Assembly (NCBI GenBank): GCA_004294465.1
Contig: REAV01000074.1
Location: forward strand, 1-21,412
DNA from: Sphingobacteriia bacterium
GTDB lineage: Bacteria; Bacteroidota; Bacteroidia; Chitinophagales; Chitinophagaceae
Reading direction: 5' to 3'
DNA length: 21,412 nucleotides
The position numbers and the translations under genes are program-made. Shown piece after piece: positions 1 through 10,548 of the stretch. The notes beneath the pieces are model-generated. The model was given only the letters and a program-made list of their open reading frames with translations. It was not told the origin of the DNA and made no database searches. Numbering within the stretch: position 1 is the stretch's first letter; each line of letters starts with the position of its first letter.

Positions 1-2063
1 AATATTTTTTGAATAACAGCCGCAGGAATTCCTCCCCCATTATCGGATACAGTAATAGTAACATTTTTAGGTCTTGACGAAGTTTTAACCAGTATATGAG
101 GTTTAAAATTTGCTTCTTTTTGTGAACGAGCATCCACTGCATAAAATGCATTGTTGATTAAATTCAATACAACCCTTCCTAATTCTTGAGGCATTGCTTG
201 TATTGGCTTAATTGAAGAATCAAACTCAGTTTGATAATCGCATTGAAAATTTTTCTCTTTTGCTCTCCAACCATGATAAGCCAAACGCAAATACTCATCA
301 CAAAGGGAATTGATATCAGTTAACTCTTTTGCTCCTGAAGATGATCTGCTATGTTGCAACATACCTTTCACAATGGATTCTGCTCTTTTTCCATGATGCA
401 GAATTTTTTCGGAATTAGCTGTTACATCTTTTGCAATATCGCTTGCTTCATCAAAATCTTGTTGAGTAATTGCAGCAGACATCTCACCCAATAATTCCTG
501 GTTGAGTTCTGCAAAATTGTTGACGAAGTTCAATGGGTTTTGTATTTCATGTGCAATGCCTGCAGTAAGCTCTCCCAGGCTTGCCATTTTTTCAGCCTGA
601 ACCAATTGGTTCTGGGTTACCCGGAGTGTAGCCAATGTTTTTTTATTGATCTGGTATTGACGATACACATAAAACATGGCGCCACTAATTAATAAAATTG
701 CTATAAGACTCAACCATAAAAATAAATTACTCTTTCTCAGTACTGCTGCCTGAACCAATTGTTCTTGCCTTAAAGTATTTAAACTATCGTATTGTTCTCT
801 TTCTTTTTGCTCCGATTCGTAATAAGCAACTTTTAAAGGAGATAAAGCAGAATCATTTTTCCGATTTAATTCATTTAATTGAATGGTATAATAATTGGCT
901 CTAACAAAATTTCCTGTTTTAACATAAAACTCATTCAATGCTTCCAAATACTTAGCTTGAAGAATAATGGCTTTGGCATCAATAGAAGTTTGATATGCTT
1001 TCAACAAAAATGACTCCGCCATTTTAGTATTTCCCAATGCCAAAAAATACAGATAATAACCGTATTCAATTTCAATATCTCCTTGTGAATGAATAATGCC
1101 TAATTTTAATTTTTGCTTTACAGAATCTGCTTTTTCCAAAGCTTGCTTAGCTTTAGACAATTGATTCAAATGAATTAAAGCAAATGCTCTTTCTACACTT
1201 AAATGAGCCAGGTTGCCAGAAATATCGGTTACATATTTTAATCCACTATCCGAAAATTGCAAACTTGCTTTAAAGTTTCCTTTTTTATCTTCTATCAACA
1301 CTTGTGATGAAAAAAGATTGATTAAGCGTTGAGTGTCTTTTTCAGCTTTCGCCAATGGCAATGCAATACTATTGTAATATTCTGCTTTGGCATCATTACC
1401 CCATTCTGCATATACTTGGCCTGCCACTGTTAAACAATTTCTATAACCCAAACTATTACTAGGTTTTAAATAATCTGCTGCTTTTAAGTAGTTTGAAATA
1501 GAACTATTATAATCCAATTTATATCGCATATAACCAGCTAAACCATGATAACATGAACCTATATTTTCAGAAATGTTTTTTTGAAGATAGATTTGAAGTT
1601 TTTTGGAATAAAAATTAAAACGATCTTCTTGTAAACTCATTGCATTCCATGCAAGTCTGGGAAATGATAATAAATGAGGTATTCTTTTGTCTATTTGATC
1701 AAATTCATTGATAGCTGCTAATGATTTTTCGATAGATGCTTTAAAATTCTTCTTAGCATACAAATCTGCTGCTTGATACCAATTTGCATATGCATTGATT
1801 CCCTTTAGTTTTTGTTGAATACCTAAAGTTACAAATGGTTTTAAATAATTTTCCTTGATATGATTAGGTATCTCATCGTAGCCACCGTAGCGTAAATAAA
1901 AATCTGCAACCATTTGCAACGCTGCTAGCTTTTGGGCTTCAGTAGATGTTTTTTCATATTTACTTATTGCATCTCTTAGTTGCTGTTTTTCCAACTCAGT
2001 TTGTGCAAATAAAGAGCCAGTGCAAATGCAAGTCAACAATAAAATAAAGCACCATTTTTTCAT
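1..2063 (-). CDS. TPR-containing sensor histidine kinase, C-terminus cut by window edge
   Basis: The frame opens at ATG 2063-2061 and stays open to position 1, giving 687 residues before the edge. It starts with a signal peptide (residues 1-20, ending SLFAQ). A long helical region of TPR type follows (about 40-430), then one membrane segment (about 447-467) and a short linker helix. The HisKA H-box reads GELTAGIAHEIQNP with phospho-acceptor H505. The HATPase domain shows the N-box (N634, N637, N638) and the G1 box DNGGGIP starting at D674. The G2 box and the true C-terminus lie outside the window. This is the common Bacteroidota layout of a periplasmic TPR sensor joined to a cytoplasmic kinase. 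No response regulator is visible, so the partner and signal are unknown. It lies downstream of atpA in the same direction but behind a strong terminator, so it probably has its own promoter. Confidence 0.93.
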   Translation of the reverse strand, partial: MKKWCFILLLTCICTGSLFAQTELEKQQLRDAISKYEKTSTEAQKLAALQMVADFYLRYGGYDEIPNHIKENYLKPFVTLGIQQKLKGINAYANWYQAADLYAKKNFKASIEKSLAAINEFDQIDKRIPHLLSFPRLAWNAMSLQEDRFNFYSKKLQIYLQKNISENIGSCYHGLAGYMRYKLDYNSSISNYLKAADYLKPSNSLGYRNCLTVAGQVYAEWGNDAKAEYYNSIALPLAKAEKDTQRLINLFSSQVLIEDKKGNFKASLQFSDSGLKYVTDISGNLAHLSVERAFALIHLNQLSKAKQALEKADSVKQKLKLGIIHSQGDIEIEYGYYLYFLALGNTKMAESFLLKAYQTSIDAKAIILQAKYLEALNEFYVKTGNFVRANYYTIQLNELNRKNDSALSPLKVAYYESEQKEREQYDSLNTLRQEQLVQAAVLRKSNLFLWLSLIAILLISGAMFYVYRQYQINKKTLATLRVTQNQLVQAEKMASLGELTAGIAHEIQNPLNFVNNFAELNQELLGEMSAAITQQDFDEASDIAKDVTANSEKILHHGKRAESIVKGMLQHSRSSSGAKELTDINSLCDEYLRLAYHGWRAKEKNFQCDYQTEFDSSIKPIQAMPQELGRVVLNLINNAFYAVDARSQKEANFKPHILVKTSSRPKNVTITVSDNGGGIPAAVIQKI

Positions 2064-2102
2064 ACAACCATTATTCAATACATATTACGAAAAAAAGTCC
2101 AC

Positions 2103-2144
2103 ACACAAAAACAAAACCCCCATCTACTAAAGTAGACAGGGGTT
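2103..2144 (-). terminator. Intrinsic terminator of the atp operon
   Basis: Read on the minus strand, a 13-bp stem (AACCCC-TG-TCTAC pairing with GTAGA-TG-GGGGTT) closes a TTTA loop at 2115-2144. A T-rich tract (TTGTTTTTG) follows down to about 2103. Two inner pairs are G-U wobbles on the minus strand but A-C mismatches on the plus strand, so the structure is built for minus-strand RNA. It starts 22 bp after the atpA stop. Confidence 0.9.
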
Positions 2145-2165
2145 AATGATCTATAAAAAAACAGA

Positions 2166-3743
2166 TTACTTGTATTGAGGAACAAGGCTTGCAGCCAAGT
2201 CAGTCATTTTCTTCAAGCCATCTTCAGGCAAATTACCTTTCTTAAACTCTGCCAATACATCTGGTAATTTATTCTCCATTTCCATCAAGAAATGAATTTC
2301 AAATTCTTTCACTTTCTTCACAGCTACATCACGCAACAAGCCCAATGTACCTAAGTAAATAATCGCTACTTGCTTTTCTACCGACATTGGAGAATATTGC
2401 AATTGCTTAAGAATTTCTACGTTTCTAGCACCTTTATCAATTACAGATTTGGTTGCAGCATCTAAATCTCCACCAAATTTAGAGAACGCTTCTAACTCAC
2501 GGTATAAAGCCTGATCTAATTTAAGTGTACCTGCAACTTTCTTCATCGATTTGATCTGCGCATTACCACCCACACGGCTTACAGAAATACCTACGTTGAT
2601 CGCCGGACGAATACCTGCGTTAAACAAGTTACCTTCTAAGAAGATCTGTCCGTCGGTAATAGAAATTACATTCGTAGGAATATAAGCAGATACGTCACCC
2701 GCTTGTGTTTCAATAATTGGCAATGCAGTTAATGAACCACCACCTTTTACTAAATGTCTGATAGACTCAGGTAAATCGTTCATGTTTTTAGCAACATCAT
2801 CATTGGCAATTACTTTAGCAGCTCTTTCCAATAAACGACTATGTAAATAGAATACATCACCAGGATATGCTTCACGTCCTGGAGGTCTTCTTAACAACAA
2901 AGAAACTTCACGATAAGCTACCGCTTGCTTAGATAAATCATCATAGATGATCAATGCTGGTCTACCAGTATCTCTGAAGAATTCACCAATCGCTGCACCA
3001 GCAAATGGAGCGTAGAACTGTAATGGAGCAGGATCAGATGCAGAAGCACAAACAATTGTTGTAAATGCCATCGCACCATTGTCTTCCAAGGTTTTCATTA
3101 CTCCAGCAACAGTAGATGCTTTTTGTCCGATCGCTACATATATACAGTACACAGGCTTTCCTGCATCGTAAAATTCTTTTTGGTTGATGATAGTATCTAC
3201 ACAGATAGCAGTTTTACCAGTCTGACGATCACCAATAACCAACTCACGTTGACCACGTCCTACAGGAATCATTGCATCGATGGCTTTGCTACCAGTTTGC
3301 AATGGTTCTTTTACAGGCTCACGATAAATTACACCTGGTGCTTTACGCTCCAATGGCATTTCATACAATTCACCTGCAATAGGGCCTTTACCATCGATAG
3401 GTTCACCCAAAGTATTAATTACACGTCCAACAACTCCTTCACCAACTTTGATAGAAGCAATCTGTCCGGTTCTTTTTACTGTAGCACCTTCTTTAATAGA
3501 AGCACTTTCTCCCATCAATACCACACCCACATTATCTTCTTCTAAGTTCAAAGCGATTGCTTTTACACCGTTTTCAAAAACTACAAGCTCCCCACTTCTT
3601 ACACCGTTCAAACCATATACACGAGCAATACCATCACCCACTTGTAATACGGTACCTACTTCTTCCAGTTCTGCAGAAGCATTAAAATTACTAAGCTGTT
3701 GTCTTAGTATCGCTGAAATTTCATCCGGTTTAATATCTACCAT
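2166..3743 (-). CDS. atpA: ATP synthase F1 subunit alpha
   Basis: 525 residues, full length for the family. It carries the Walker A motif GDRQTGKT at 171-178, the family signature [10 protein letters not shown] at 380-389 and the arginine-finger equivalent R390. The protein forms the alpha3beta3 headpiece of F1 and holds the non-catalytic nucleotide sites at the cytoplasmic face of the inner membrane. Around residues 310-335 the sequence is longer than the E. coli protein. It is the last atp gene of this cluster, 30 bp behind atpH. No gamma-subunit gene follows: a terminator starts 22 bp downstream. The start is the ATG of MVDIKPDE, with no clear Shine-Dalgarno sequence, as is usual in this phylum. 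Confidence 0.98.
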   Translation of the reverse strand: MVDIKPDEISAILRQQLSNFNASAELEEVGTVLQVGDGIARVYGLNGVRSGELVVFENGVKAIALNLEEDNVGVVLMGESASIKEGATVKRTGQIASIKVGEGVVGRVINTLGEPIDGKGPIAGELYEMPLERKAPGVIYREPVKEPLQTGSKAIDAMIPVGRGQRELVIGDRQTGKTAICVDTIINQKEFYDAGKPVYCIYVAIGQKASTVAGVMKTLEDNGAMAFTTIVCASASDPAPLQFYAPFAGAAIGEFFRDTGRPALIIYDDLSKQAVAYREVSLLLRRPPGREAYPGDVFYLHSRLLERAAKVIANDDVAKNMNDLPESIRHLVKGGGSLTALPIIETQAGDVSAYIPTNVISITDGQIFLEGNLFNAGIRPAINVGISVSRVGGNAQIKSMKKVAGTLKLDQALYRELEAFSKFGGDLDAATKSVIDKGARNVEILKQLQYSPMSVEKQVAIIYLGTLGLLRDVAVKKVKEFEIHFLMEMENKLPDVLAEFKKGNLPEDGLKKMTDLAASLVPQYK

Positions 3744-3773
3744 TTTGTATAGTTTAAAAAGTTTTTGTTATGA

Positions 3774-4337
3774 TTATCTCAAACTGTGTATGTAAAAGTT
3801 TTTAGTGAATTGTTTTTTGATTTCACGTAAGTCATTAGCTACACTAGCATCTACCATTTTATTATTGAATGACAATTTAAATCCTCCAATCAATGAAGCA
3901 TCCACTACTGTTTCTAATTCAACAGTTCCAAAATTATTAGCCTTTTGTACACTTTGTTGAATTGATTTTTTTAGCTCATCTGAAACTTCTACTGCAGTAG
4001 TTAGTTTAACTATATGTATTCCTTTAAGTGCATTGAACTGATTAATAAATGCAGCAGCAATTGCAGGTAAATCACTTTCCCGTCCTTTTTTAACCAATAG
4101 TGAATTAAAAGCAATAGTTAGATCACTTACTTTTCCTTTTGTAATAGCACTTAAAATATTTTCTTTTTGATCTGTCTTAATAATTGGACTGCGCAAAACA
4201 TTTACAAATTCTGCACTTGCTTTACACAAGTTTTGAATATAGATCATGTCTTCGCGTACTTTATCCAACTGACCTCTCTCTGTAGACAAATCAATCAAAC
4301 TCTTGGCATATCTATCTGCTAATCTAAGATTCGACAT
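3774..4337 (-). CDS. atpH: ATP synthase F1 subunit delta (OSCP-type)
   Basis: 187 residues, normal length for AtpH. The N-terminus (RLADRYAKSLIDLSTERGQLD) matches the family's helical N-domain. The C-terminal region carries the usual SLIGGFKLSFNNKMVDASVANDL-type ending, here at about residues 148-171. The protein links the top of F1 to the b-subunit stalk, the peripheral stator. It lies 3 bp behind atpF and 30 bp ahead of atpA, so translational coupling within the operon is likely. Confidence 0.95.
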   Translation of the reverse strand: MSNLRLADRYAKSLIDLSTERGQLDKVREDMIYIQNLCKASAEFVNVLRSPIIKTDQKENILSAITKGKVSDLTIAFNSLLVKKGRESDLPAIAAAFINQFNALKGIHIVKLTTAVEVSDELKKSIQQSVQKANNFGTVELETVVDASLIGGFKLSFNNKMVDASVANDLREIKKQFTKNFYIHSLR

Positions 4338-4340
4338 CGT

Positions 4341-4835
4341 TTAATTTAATTTAGCAACTTCAGATAATTGTGAAATAAATTTCTCTTGTTCTGCTTTATT
4401 GGATAATTCTCTTTGCAATACTTTTTCTGCAACTTCAATAACTAAAGTACCCACTTGGTTTTTCACTTCGGTTAATGCTGCATTTTTTTGTTGTGTGATA
4501 GCAGTTTGAGCATCGGCTACAATACGATCGTATTCGGCTTTTGCTTTCTCTTTTGCTTCAGACACCATTTTGTCGGATGTTTCTTTGGCTTCCTTAATCA
4601 TCACCGCTCTTTCTTCACGAGCTTTAGACATCATGGCTTCGTTCTCGTTTTTCATCAATGCCATTTCAGCTTTTACCTTATCAGCAGAAGCAATTGCATC
4701 GGCAATACCTGTTTCTCTTTCTTTTAAAGAAGAAAGAATTGGCTTCCAAGCAAAGGCTTTTAAAATGAAAAACACAATGCCAAAGGCAATCAATGTCCAG
4801 AACAACAATCCTAACCCGGGTAATAACAATTCCAT
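4341..4835 (-). CDS. atpF: ATP synthase F0 subunit b
   Basis: 164 residues. One N-terminal membrane helix (about 5-26, PGLGLLFWTLIAFGIVFFIL) is followed by a long charged helix rich in K, E, A and M (about 35-150). This is the classic b-subunit form, which dimerises as the peripheral stalk. Only one b-type gene is present, so a homodimer is expected. It is separated from atpE by 84 bp containing a strong hairpin, the longest gap in the cluster, and sits 3 bp before atpH. Confidence 0.96.
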   Translation of the reverse strand: MELLLPGLGLLFWTLIAFGIVFFILKAFAWKPILSSLKERETGIADAIASADKVKAEMALMKNENEAMMSKAREERAVMIKEAKETSDKMVSEAKEKAKAEYDRIVADAQTAITQQKNAALTEVKNQVGTLVIEVAEKVLQRELSNKAEQEKFISQLSEVAKLN

Positions 4836-4868
4836 AAAATATATTTAATTCGAAAAATGTTAAAAGGA

Positions 4869-4907
4869 ATTACTGCACCGCTTGCCCTGTGCTCACCGTG
4901 CAGTAAT
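4869..4907 (-). other. Intercistronic hairpin between atpE and atpF
   Basis: A perfect 10-bp inverted repeat, ATTACTGCAC (4869-4878) and GTGCAGTAAT (4898-4907), encloses a 19-nt GC-rich loop. It lies 12 bp after the atpE stop and about 33 bp before the atpF start. Downstream on the minus strand the sequence is only moderately T-rich (TTCCTTTTAACATTTTTCG). It may act as a weak terminator or as an mRNA processing or stability element that raises atpE output. The structure is visible in the sequence; the role is inferred. Confidence 0.6.
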
Positions 4908-4919
4908 AATTTTGTGCTA

Positions 4920-6289
<1,370 letters not shown>

Positions 6290-6309
6290 ACCTATATCGA
6301 AATTTGCGG

Positions 6310-6317
6310 CAAAGATA
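6310..6317 (-). promoter_or_regulatory. Candidate -7 box for the atp operon
   Basis: The minus strand reads TATCTTTG, a perfect match to the Bacteroidota TAnnTTTG -7 consensus, with its last base 21 bp before the atpB ATG. No clear TTG/TTTG -33 element is seen at the usual spacing; a T run lies there. It gives atpB to atpA a promoter separate from the ABC transporter gene 77 bp upstream. Confidence 0.5.
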
Positions 6318-6366
6318 AGGGTAGAAGGCTAAAAAATGGAGGCGATTAAGGGAAAAAACAAAAAAC

Positions 6367-8232
6367 TTATTCGATCTGGAGCTTTTTATTTTGAAACTGC
6401 ATCTCATGCAATTTGGCATAAAATCCACCCAGACGAAGTAATTCTTCATGATTACCCATTTCTTTGATTTCTCCCTTGTCTAAAACAATGATTTTGTCTG
6501 CTTTACGTATGGTAGAAAGTCTATGAGCGATTACGATGGAAGTTCTATCAGTAATAAGGGTATCTATTGCTTTTTCCATTAATATTTCACTTCCAGTATC
6601 AATGGACGAAGTGGCTTCATCTAGAATGAGTATGGCTGGGTTATACAATAAAGCTCTAATAAATGACAATAATTGCCGCTGACCCAAACTGAGTGTGCTC
6701 CCCCTTTCCATTACGTTATAGTCATAACCATTAGGCAATTGTTCAATAAACTCATCAACCCCGATCATTTTTGCTGCTGCAATCACCTGTTCTCTTGTAA
6801 TTGCAGGATTTCGCAAGGTGATATTGTCCATTACTGAACCAGAAAAGAGAAAAACATCTTGTAACACCACACCAATGCCCTTCCGCAAAGCATCTATATC
6901 ATAATCATCGATAGAAACGCCATCAATTTTTATGGTTCCTGATTGAATGGAATACATTCGGTTCAATAAGCTGATGATGGATGTTTTACCACTCCCAGTA
7001 TGCCCAACCAGTGCAATGGTTTCTCCCGCTTTTACTTTGAAATTGATATTCTTCAAAACATAATTATCTCCCACATAAGCAAAAGAAACATGATTGAATT
7101 CAATATCACCCTTGATAGTAGCCGGGCTATACGCATTTTGTTTTGCTGGAGGAAGTTCATCATCATTGTCCAACACTTTAAAAACCCTCTCTGCAGCAAT
7201 CATTCCCATTTGCAACACATTGAATTTATCGGCAATGACCCTCAATGGTCTGAAAATTTGATTGAGGTATAAAATAAACGCTACCAATAATCCTGCATCC
7301 AATGATCTGTCGGCAATCCACCAAACCAAAATACCAGTACTCACTGCTAAAACAACTTCTACAATGGGAAAAAAAACAGAATATGCAAAAATGGCTTTGA
7401 TATTGGCATCCCTATGTTTTTCATTGATTTTTTTAAACGCAGCATATTCTTTATCCTCTGCTGCAAATGCCTGTAGTACCTGCATTCCAGTGATATGCTC
7501 CTGTACAAAAGCATTGAGTGCAGCTACTGCATTTCTAACTTGAATAAAACTTTTGTTAACGCTTTCTTTAAAATAATAAGTAGCAATAATCATTATTGGG
7601 AAAGGAATTAAACTAATGATTGTTAATCGCCAGTCAATCCAAAACATGGTTCCTAAAGTGATAATGATGGTTAATAAATCAGCTACAATTGGAATCAAGC
7701 CATCAGAAAAAATATCATTGATACTTTCTATGTCATTAATCGTTCGCGTTGTTAAAGTTCCAATTGGTGTTTGATCGAATTGACGGAGATTTAAACCCAA
7801 AACTTTTTTATACACTGTTACGCGCAAATCCTTTACCACATGTTGCCCCATCCATGCTGTGATAAAAGAAAATAAAAAACGAATGGTAGTTTCGAAAAAT
7901 AAAAAAACAATTTGAAAAATGGATACAGCTATAATAAATCGGGAAATATCCGAAAGATCAATTCCGAATAAAACGGTTGAAACCCATTTTGGCAAAATGG
8001 TATTTTTTCCAATGGCCGTATTTACGGTTAGTTGTATAAGGTAAGGCCGAATAGGTGAAGCAATGGCCATAAAAATGGCCAATAATAAACTGAGGTAAAA
8101 TTGGTTTTTATAGGGCTTTACAAAAAAGAAAATTCTTTGTAATAAACTGAAATTGAAAACTTTTTTTGGTTCTTTTTTGAGCATAATATTCAGTAAAAGT
8201 AACAACTCTTTGTTAGCATTCTTAAAGCTCAT
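6367..8232 (-). CDS. ABC exporter half-transporter (MsbA/MdlB-like), fused membrane and ATPase domains
   Basis: 621 residues with a six-helix exporter membrane domain (about 40-340) followed by a nucleotide-binding domain. Visible motifs are Walker A GHTGSGKT (410-417), the Q-loop glutamine Q458, signature LSLGQ (514-518, Leu in place of the usual first Gly), Walker B ILILDE (534-539) and H-loop H570. It should work as a homodimer or heterodimer exporting lipids, drugs or peptides; the substrate cannot be read from sequence. The start is uncertain: ATG 8232 gives a 16-residue extension before a second candidate, Met17 at 8184, where the sequence begins to look like the family (MLKKEPKKVFNF). 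It is divergent from rel with 35 bp between start codons and is followed 77 bp later by atpB. Confidence 0.93.
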   Translation of the reverse strand: MSFKNANKELLLLLNIMLKKEPKKVFNFSLLQRIFFFVKPYKNQFYLSLLLAIFMAIASPIRPYLIQLTVNTAIGKNTILPKWVSTVLFGIDLSDISRFIIAVSIFQIVFLFFETTIRFLFSFITAWMGQHVVKDLRVTVYKKVLGLNLRQFDQTPIGTLTTRTINDIESINDIFSDGLIPIVADLLTIIITLGTMFWIDWRLTIISLIPFPIMIIATYYFKESVNKSFIQVRNAVAALNAFVQEHITGMQVLQAFAAEDKEYAAFKKINEKHRDANIKAIFAYSVFFPIVEVVLAVSTGILVWWIADRSLDAGLLVAFILYLNQIFRPLRVIADKFNVLQMGMIAAERVFKVLDNDDELPPAKQNAYSPATIKGDIEFNHVSFAYVGDNYVLKNINFKVKAGETIALVGHTGSGKTSIISLLNRMYSIQSGTIKIDGVSIDDYDIDALRKGIGVVLQDVFLFSGSVMDNITLRNPAITREQVIAAAKMIGVDEFIEQLPNGYDYNVMERGSTLSLGQRQLLSFIRALLYNPAILILDEATSSIDTGSEILMEKAIDTLITDRTSIVIAHRLSTIRKADKIIVLDKGEIKEMGNHEELLRLGGFYAKLHEMQFQNKKLQIE

Positions 8233-8267
8233 GGAAATAAACTTGAGTTTGCTTACATTCGTATTGT

Positions 8268-10520
8268 ATGGATCAAGTGGATGAACAATATGTGGAGCCT
8301 GTTGCGGTCAAGTATTCTTTAAACGAAGAGCAGGAAAAAAAAGAAATTATCAGGCATTATCGTGCACTGTTAAAAAGCCTGCGTCCCAAATTAAAAAAAG
8401 GAGATAAGGAATTGGTTCGTCATGCTTTTGAAATGGCCGCCAATGCGCACAAAACCATGCGTAGAAAAAGTGGGGAGCCTTATATTATACACCCAATTGC
8501 TGTAGCCATGATCTGTGTGGAAGAAATTGGCTTAGGGGTGAGAAGTACCATTTGCGCATTGTTACATGATACTGTTGAAGACACCGATATTTCTTTAGAA
8601 GATGTGGAATTGGAATTTGGTATTGAAATAGCCAAAATTGTAGATGGGCTTACTAAAATTTCCAATGTAATAGATACCAATACCAGCCAACAAGCAGAGA
8701 ATTTTAAAAAGATCTTGCTTACCCTTACAGATGATCCCAGAGTGATATTAATCAAGCTGGCTGACCGTTTGCACAATATGCGCACCCTCGATCACATGAA
8801 GCGGGAGAAACAATTAAAGATTGCTTCCGAAACAGTTTGGGTATATGCTCCGCTCGCCCACCGGATGGGTTTATATAATATTAAAACAGAACTGGAAGAT
8901 CTTTCCATGAAATACATGGAAGCAGATGCATATAAAGAAATTGCTAAAAAATTATCAGAAACAAAAAGAGAAAGAACCCGATACATCAATGAATTTATTC
9001 GACCAATCAAAGAGAAATTAATTGCAGGTAATTTTAATTTTGAAATCTATGGCCGCCCTAAAAGCATTCACTCCATTTGGAATAAAATAAAAAAGAAAGC
9101 GGTTTCATTTGAACAGGTATATGATCTTTTTGCCATTCGAGTTATTTTAAACTCCCCGCCAGAAAAAGAGAAAGAAGATTGTTGGAAAGTGTATTCCATG
9201 GTTACCGATGAATACAATCCATCTCCTGAGCGTTTGCGCGATTGGTTAAGCAACCCGAAAAGTAATGGGTACGAGGCTTTGCACACTACTGTGATGGGAC
9301 CTCAGGGGAAATGGGTAGAGGTTCAGATCAGAACCAAACGAATGAATGAAATTGCGGAAAAAGGGTTGGCTGCACATTATAAGTATAAAGAAGAAAATAG
9401 CAACGAAGACCGCTTTGATAAATGGTTTGGCCAAATAAGAGAAGTCTTAAGCTCTCCAGATACCGATGGAGTAGATTTTTTACAAGATTTCAAGACTTCC
9501 TTTTTAGCAGAAGAAATTTATGTATACACCCCAAAAGGGGAAGTAAAAATGTTGCCTACAGGCAGCACGGCGCTTGATTTTGCATTTGCTATTCACTCAG
9601 CCATTGGAACCAAATGTATTGGCGCAAAAGTGCACCATAAATTAGTACCTATTGGGCATAAATTAAGAAGTGGCGACCAGATTGAAATTATTACCAGCAA
9701 TAAGCAGAAACCTTCTGAAGACTGGCTGAACCTGGTTGTAACTGCCAAGGCTAAAAATAAAATCAAAGATTCTTTACGTGAAGAAAAAAGAGCCATTGCC
9801 GAAGATGGAAAATATACCCTTCAACGCAAACTGGAATCAATGGGGGCTGCCTATAGCCACTATAATATTGAAGAATTGGTTCAGTTTTACAAGCTCACTT
9901 CTTCTTTGGATTTACACTATCGAATTGCTACAAAATACATTGACCTAAGGGAATTAAAAGATTTTCATGTTTTAGGAGATAAATTAGAAATTCCTAGACC
10001 TAAAACATTGGCTGTAGAAACGCATACTGAAGTTCATGCAAAGCATCATTCAAAAAAAGATTCCGAACTGATCATTTTTGGCGAAAGCAGCGACAAAATC
10101 ATGTATACGCTTGCCAAATGTTGCCATCCAATTCCTGGAGATGATGTTTTTGGTTTTGTGAGTACAGGAAAAGGATTAATCATTCATAGAACCACTTGCC
10201 CCAATGCTACCCAATTATTGGCCAATTATGGCCATCGGGTGGTGAAAACCAAATGGGCTAAAAACAAGGAAATTTCTTTCCTTACAGGATTAAAGATTAT
10301 TGGAATGGATGATGTGGGCGTTATTAATAAAATAACTAATGTTATTAGTGGCGATTTGAAAATTAATATTGCAGGTCTTAGTATCGATTCCAGGGAAGGA
10401 CTTTTTGAAGGCACAATCAAAGTCTTTGTGCACGATAAAGAAGAGCTTGAACTACTGGTAGAACGCCTGAAGTCATTAAATGGAATCCAAACGGTGGATC
10501 GCTTTGAAACGGAAAGCTAA
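8268..10520 (+). CDS. Bifunctional (p)ppGpp synthetase/hydrolase, Rel/SpoT family
   Basis: 750 residues with the complete long-RSH layout. The hydrolase HD domain has the metal-site residues H61, H75 and H100-D101 (HDTVED) and the ADRLHNMRTL motif. The synthetase domain carries GRPKSIHSIWNKI, YEALHTTV and EVQIRT. A TGS domain (about 415-475), a helical region, the conserved Cys motif CCHPIPGD and a C-terminal ACT domain (about 675-750) follow. The substrate-loop motif is RLRD (322-325), the basic RxKD-like form found in bifunctional enzymes rather than the acidic ExDD of synthetase-only RelA. Both active sites look intact. It makes and degrades the alarmone (p)ppGpp in the cytoplasm, responding to starvation through the ribosome. 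The ATG start is close to the divergent ABC gene, so the leader must be very short. Confidence 0.97.
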   Translation: MDQVDEQYVEPVAVKYSLNEEQEKKEIIRHYRALLKSLRPKLKKGDKELVRHAFEMAANAHKTMRRKSGEPYIIHPIAVAMICVEEIGLGVRSTICALLHDTVEDTDISLEDVELEFGIEIAKIVDGLTKISNVIDTNTSQQAENFKKILLTLTDDPRVILIKLADRLHNMRTLDHMKREKQLKIASETVWVYAPLAHRMGLYNIKTELEDLSMKYMEADAYKEIAKKLSETKRERTRYINEFIRPIKEKLIAGNFNFEIYGRPKSIHSIWNKIKKKAVSFEQVYDLFAIRVILNSPPEKEKEDCWKVYSMVTDEYNPSPERLRDWLSNPKSNGYEALHTTVMGPQGKWVEVQIRTKRMNEIAEKGLAAHYKYKEENSNEDRFDKWFGQIREVLSSPDTDGVDFLQDFKTSFLAEEIYVYTPKGEVKMLPTGSTALDFAFAIHSAIGTKCIGAKVHHKLVPIGHKLRSGDQIEIITSNKQKPSEDWLNLVVTAKAKNKIKDSLREEKRAIAEDGKYTLQRKLESMGAAYSHYNIEELVQFYKLTSSLDLHYRIATKYIDLRELKDFHVLGDKLEIPRPKTLAVETHTEVHAKHHSKKDSELIIFGESSDKIMYTLAKCCHPIPGDDVFGFVSTGKGLIIHRTTCPNATQLLANYGHRVVKTKWAKNKEISFLTGLKIIGMDDVGVINKITNVISGDLKINIAGLSIDSREGLFEGTIKVFVHDKEELELLVERLKSLNGIQTVDRFETES

Positions 10521-10528
10521 TTTCAAAG
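10502..10528 (+). other. Small hairpin spanning the rel stop codon
   Basis: CTTTGAAA (10502-10509) and TTTCAAAG (10521-10528) form an 8-bp inverted repeat around the TAA stop at 10518-10520. A second 6-bp hairpin, TCTCAT/ATGAGA, follows at 10536-10550. No T run follows either one, so neither is a convincing intrinsic terminator; they may mark the mRNA 3' end. Confidence 0.35.
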
Positions 10529-10548
10529 TAAATTATCTCATCATATGA

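Noticed and set aside
3123..3795. Plus-strand open frames antisense to atpA
   Set aside because: They shadow a highly conserved gene, have no recognisable features and no promoter.
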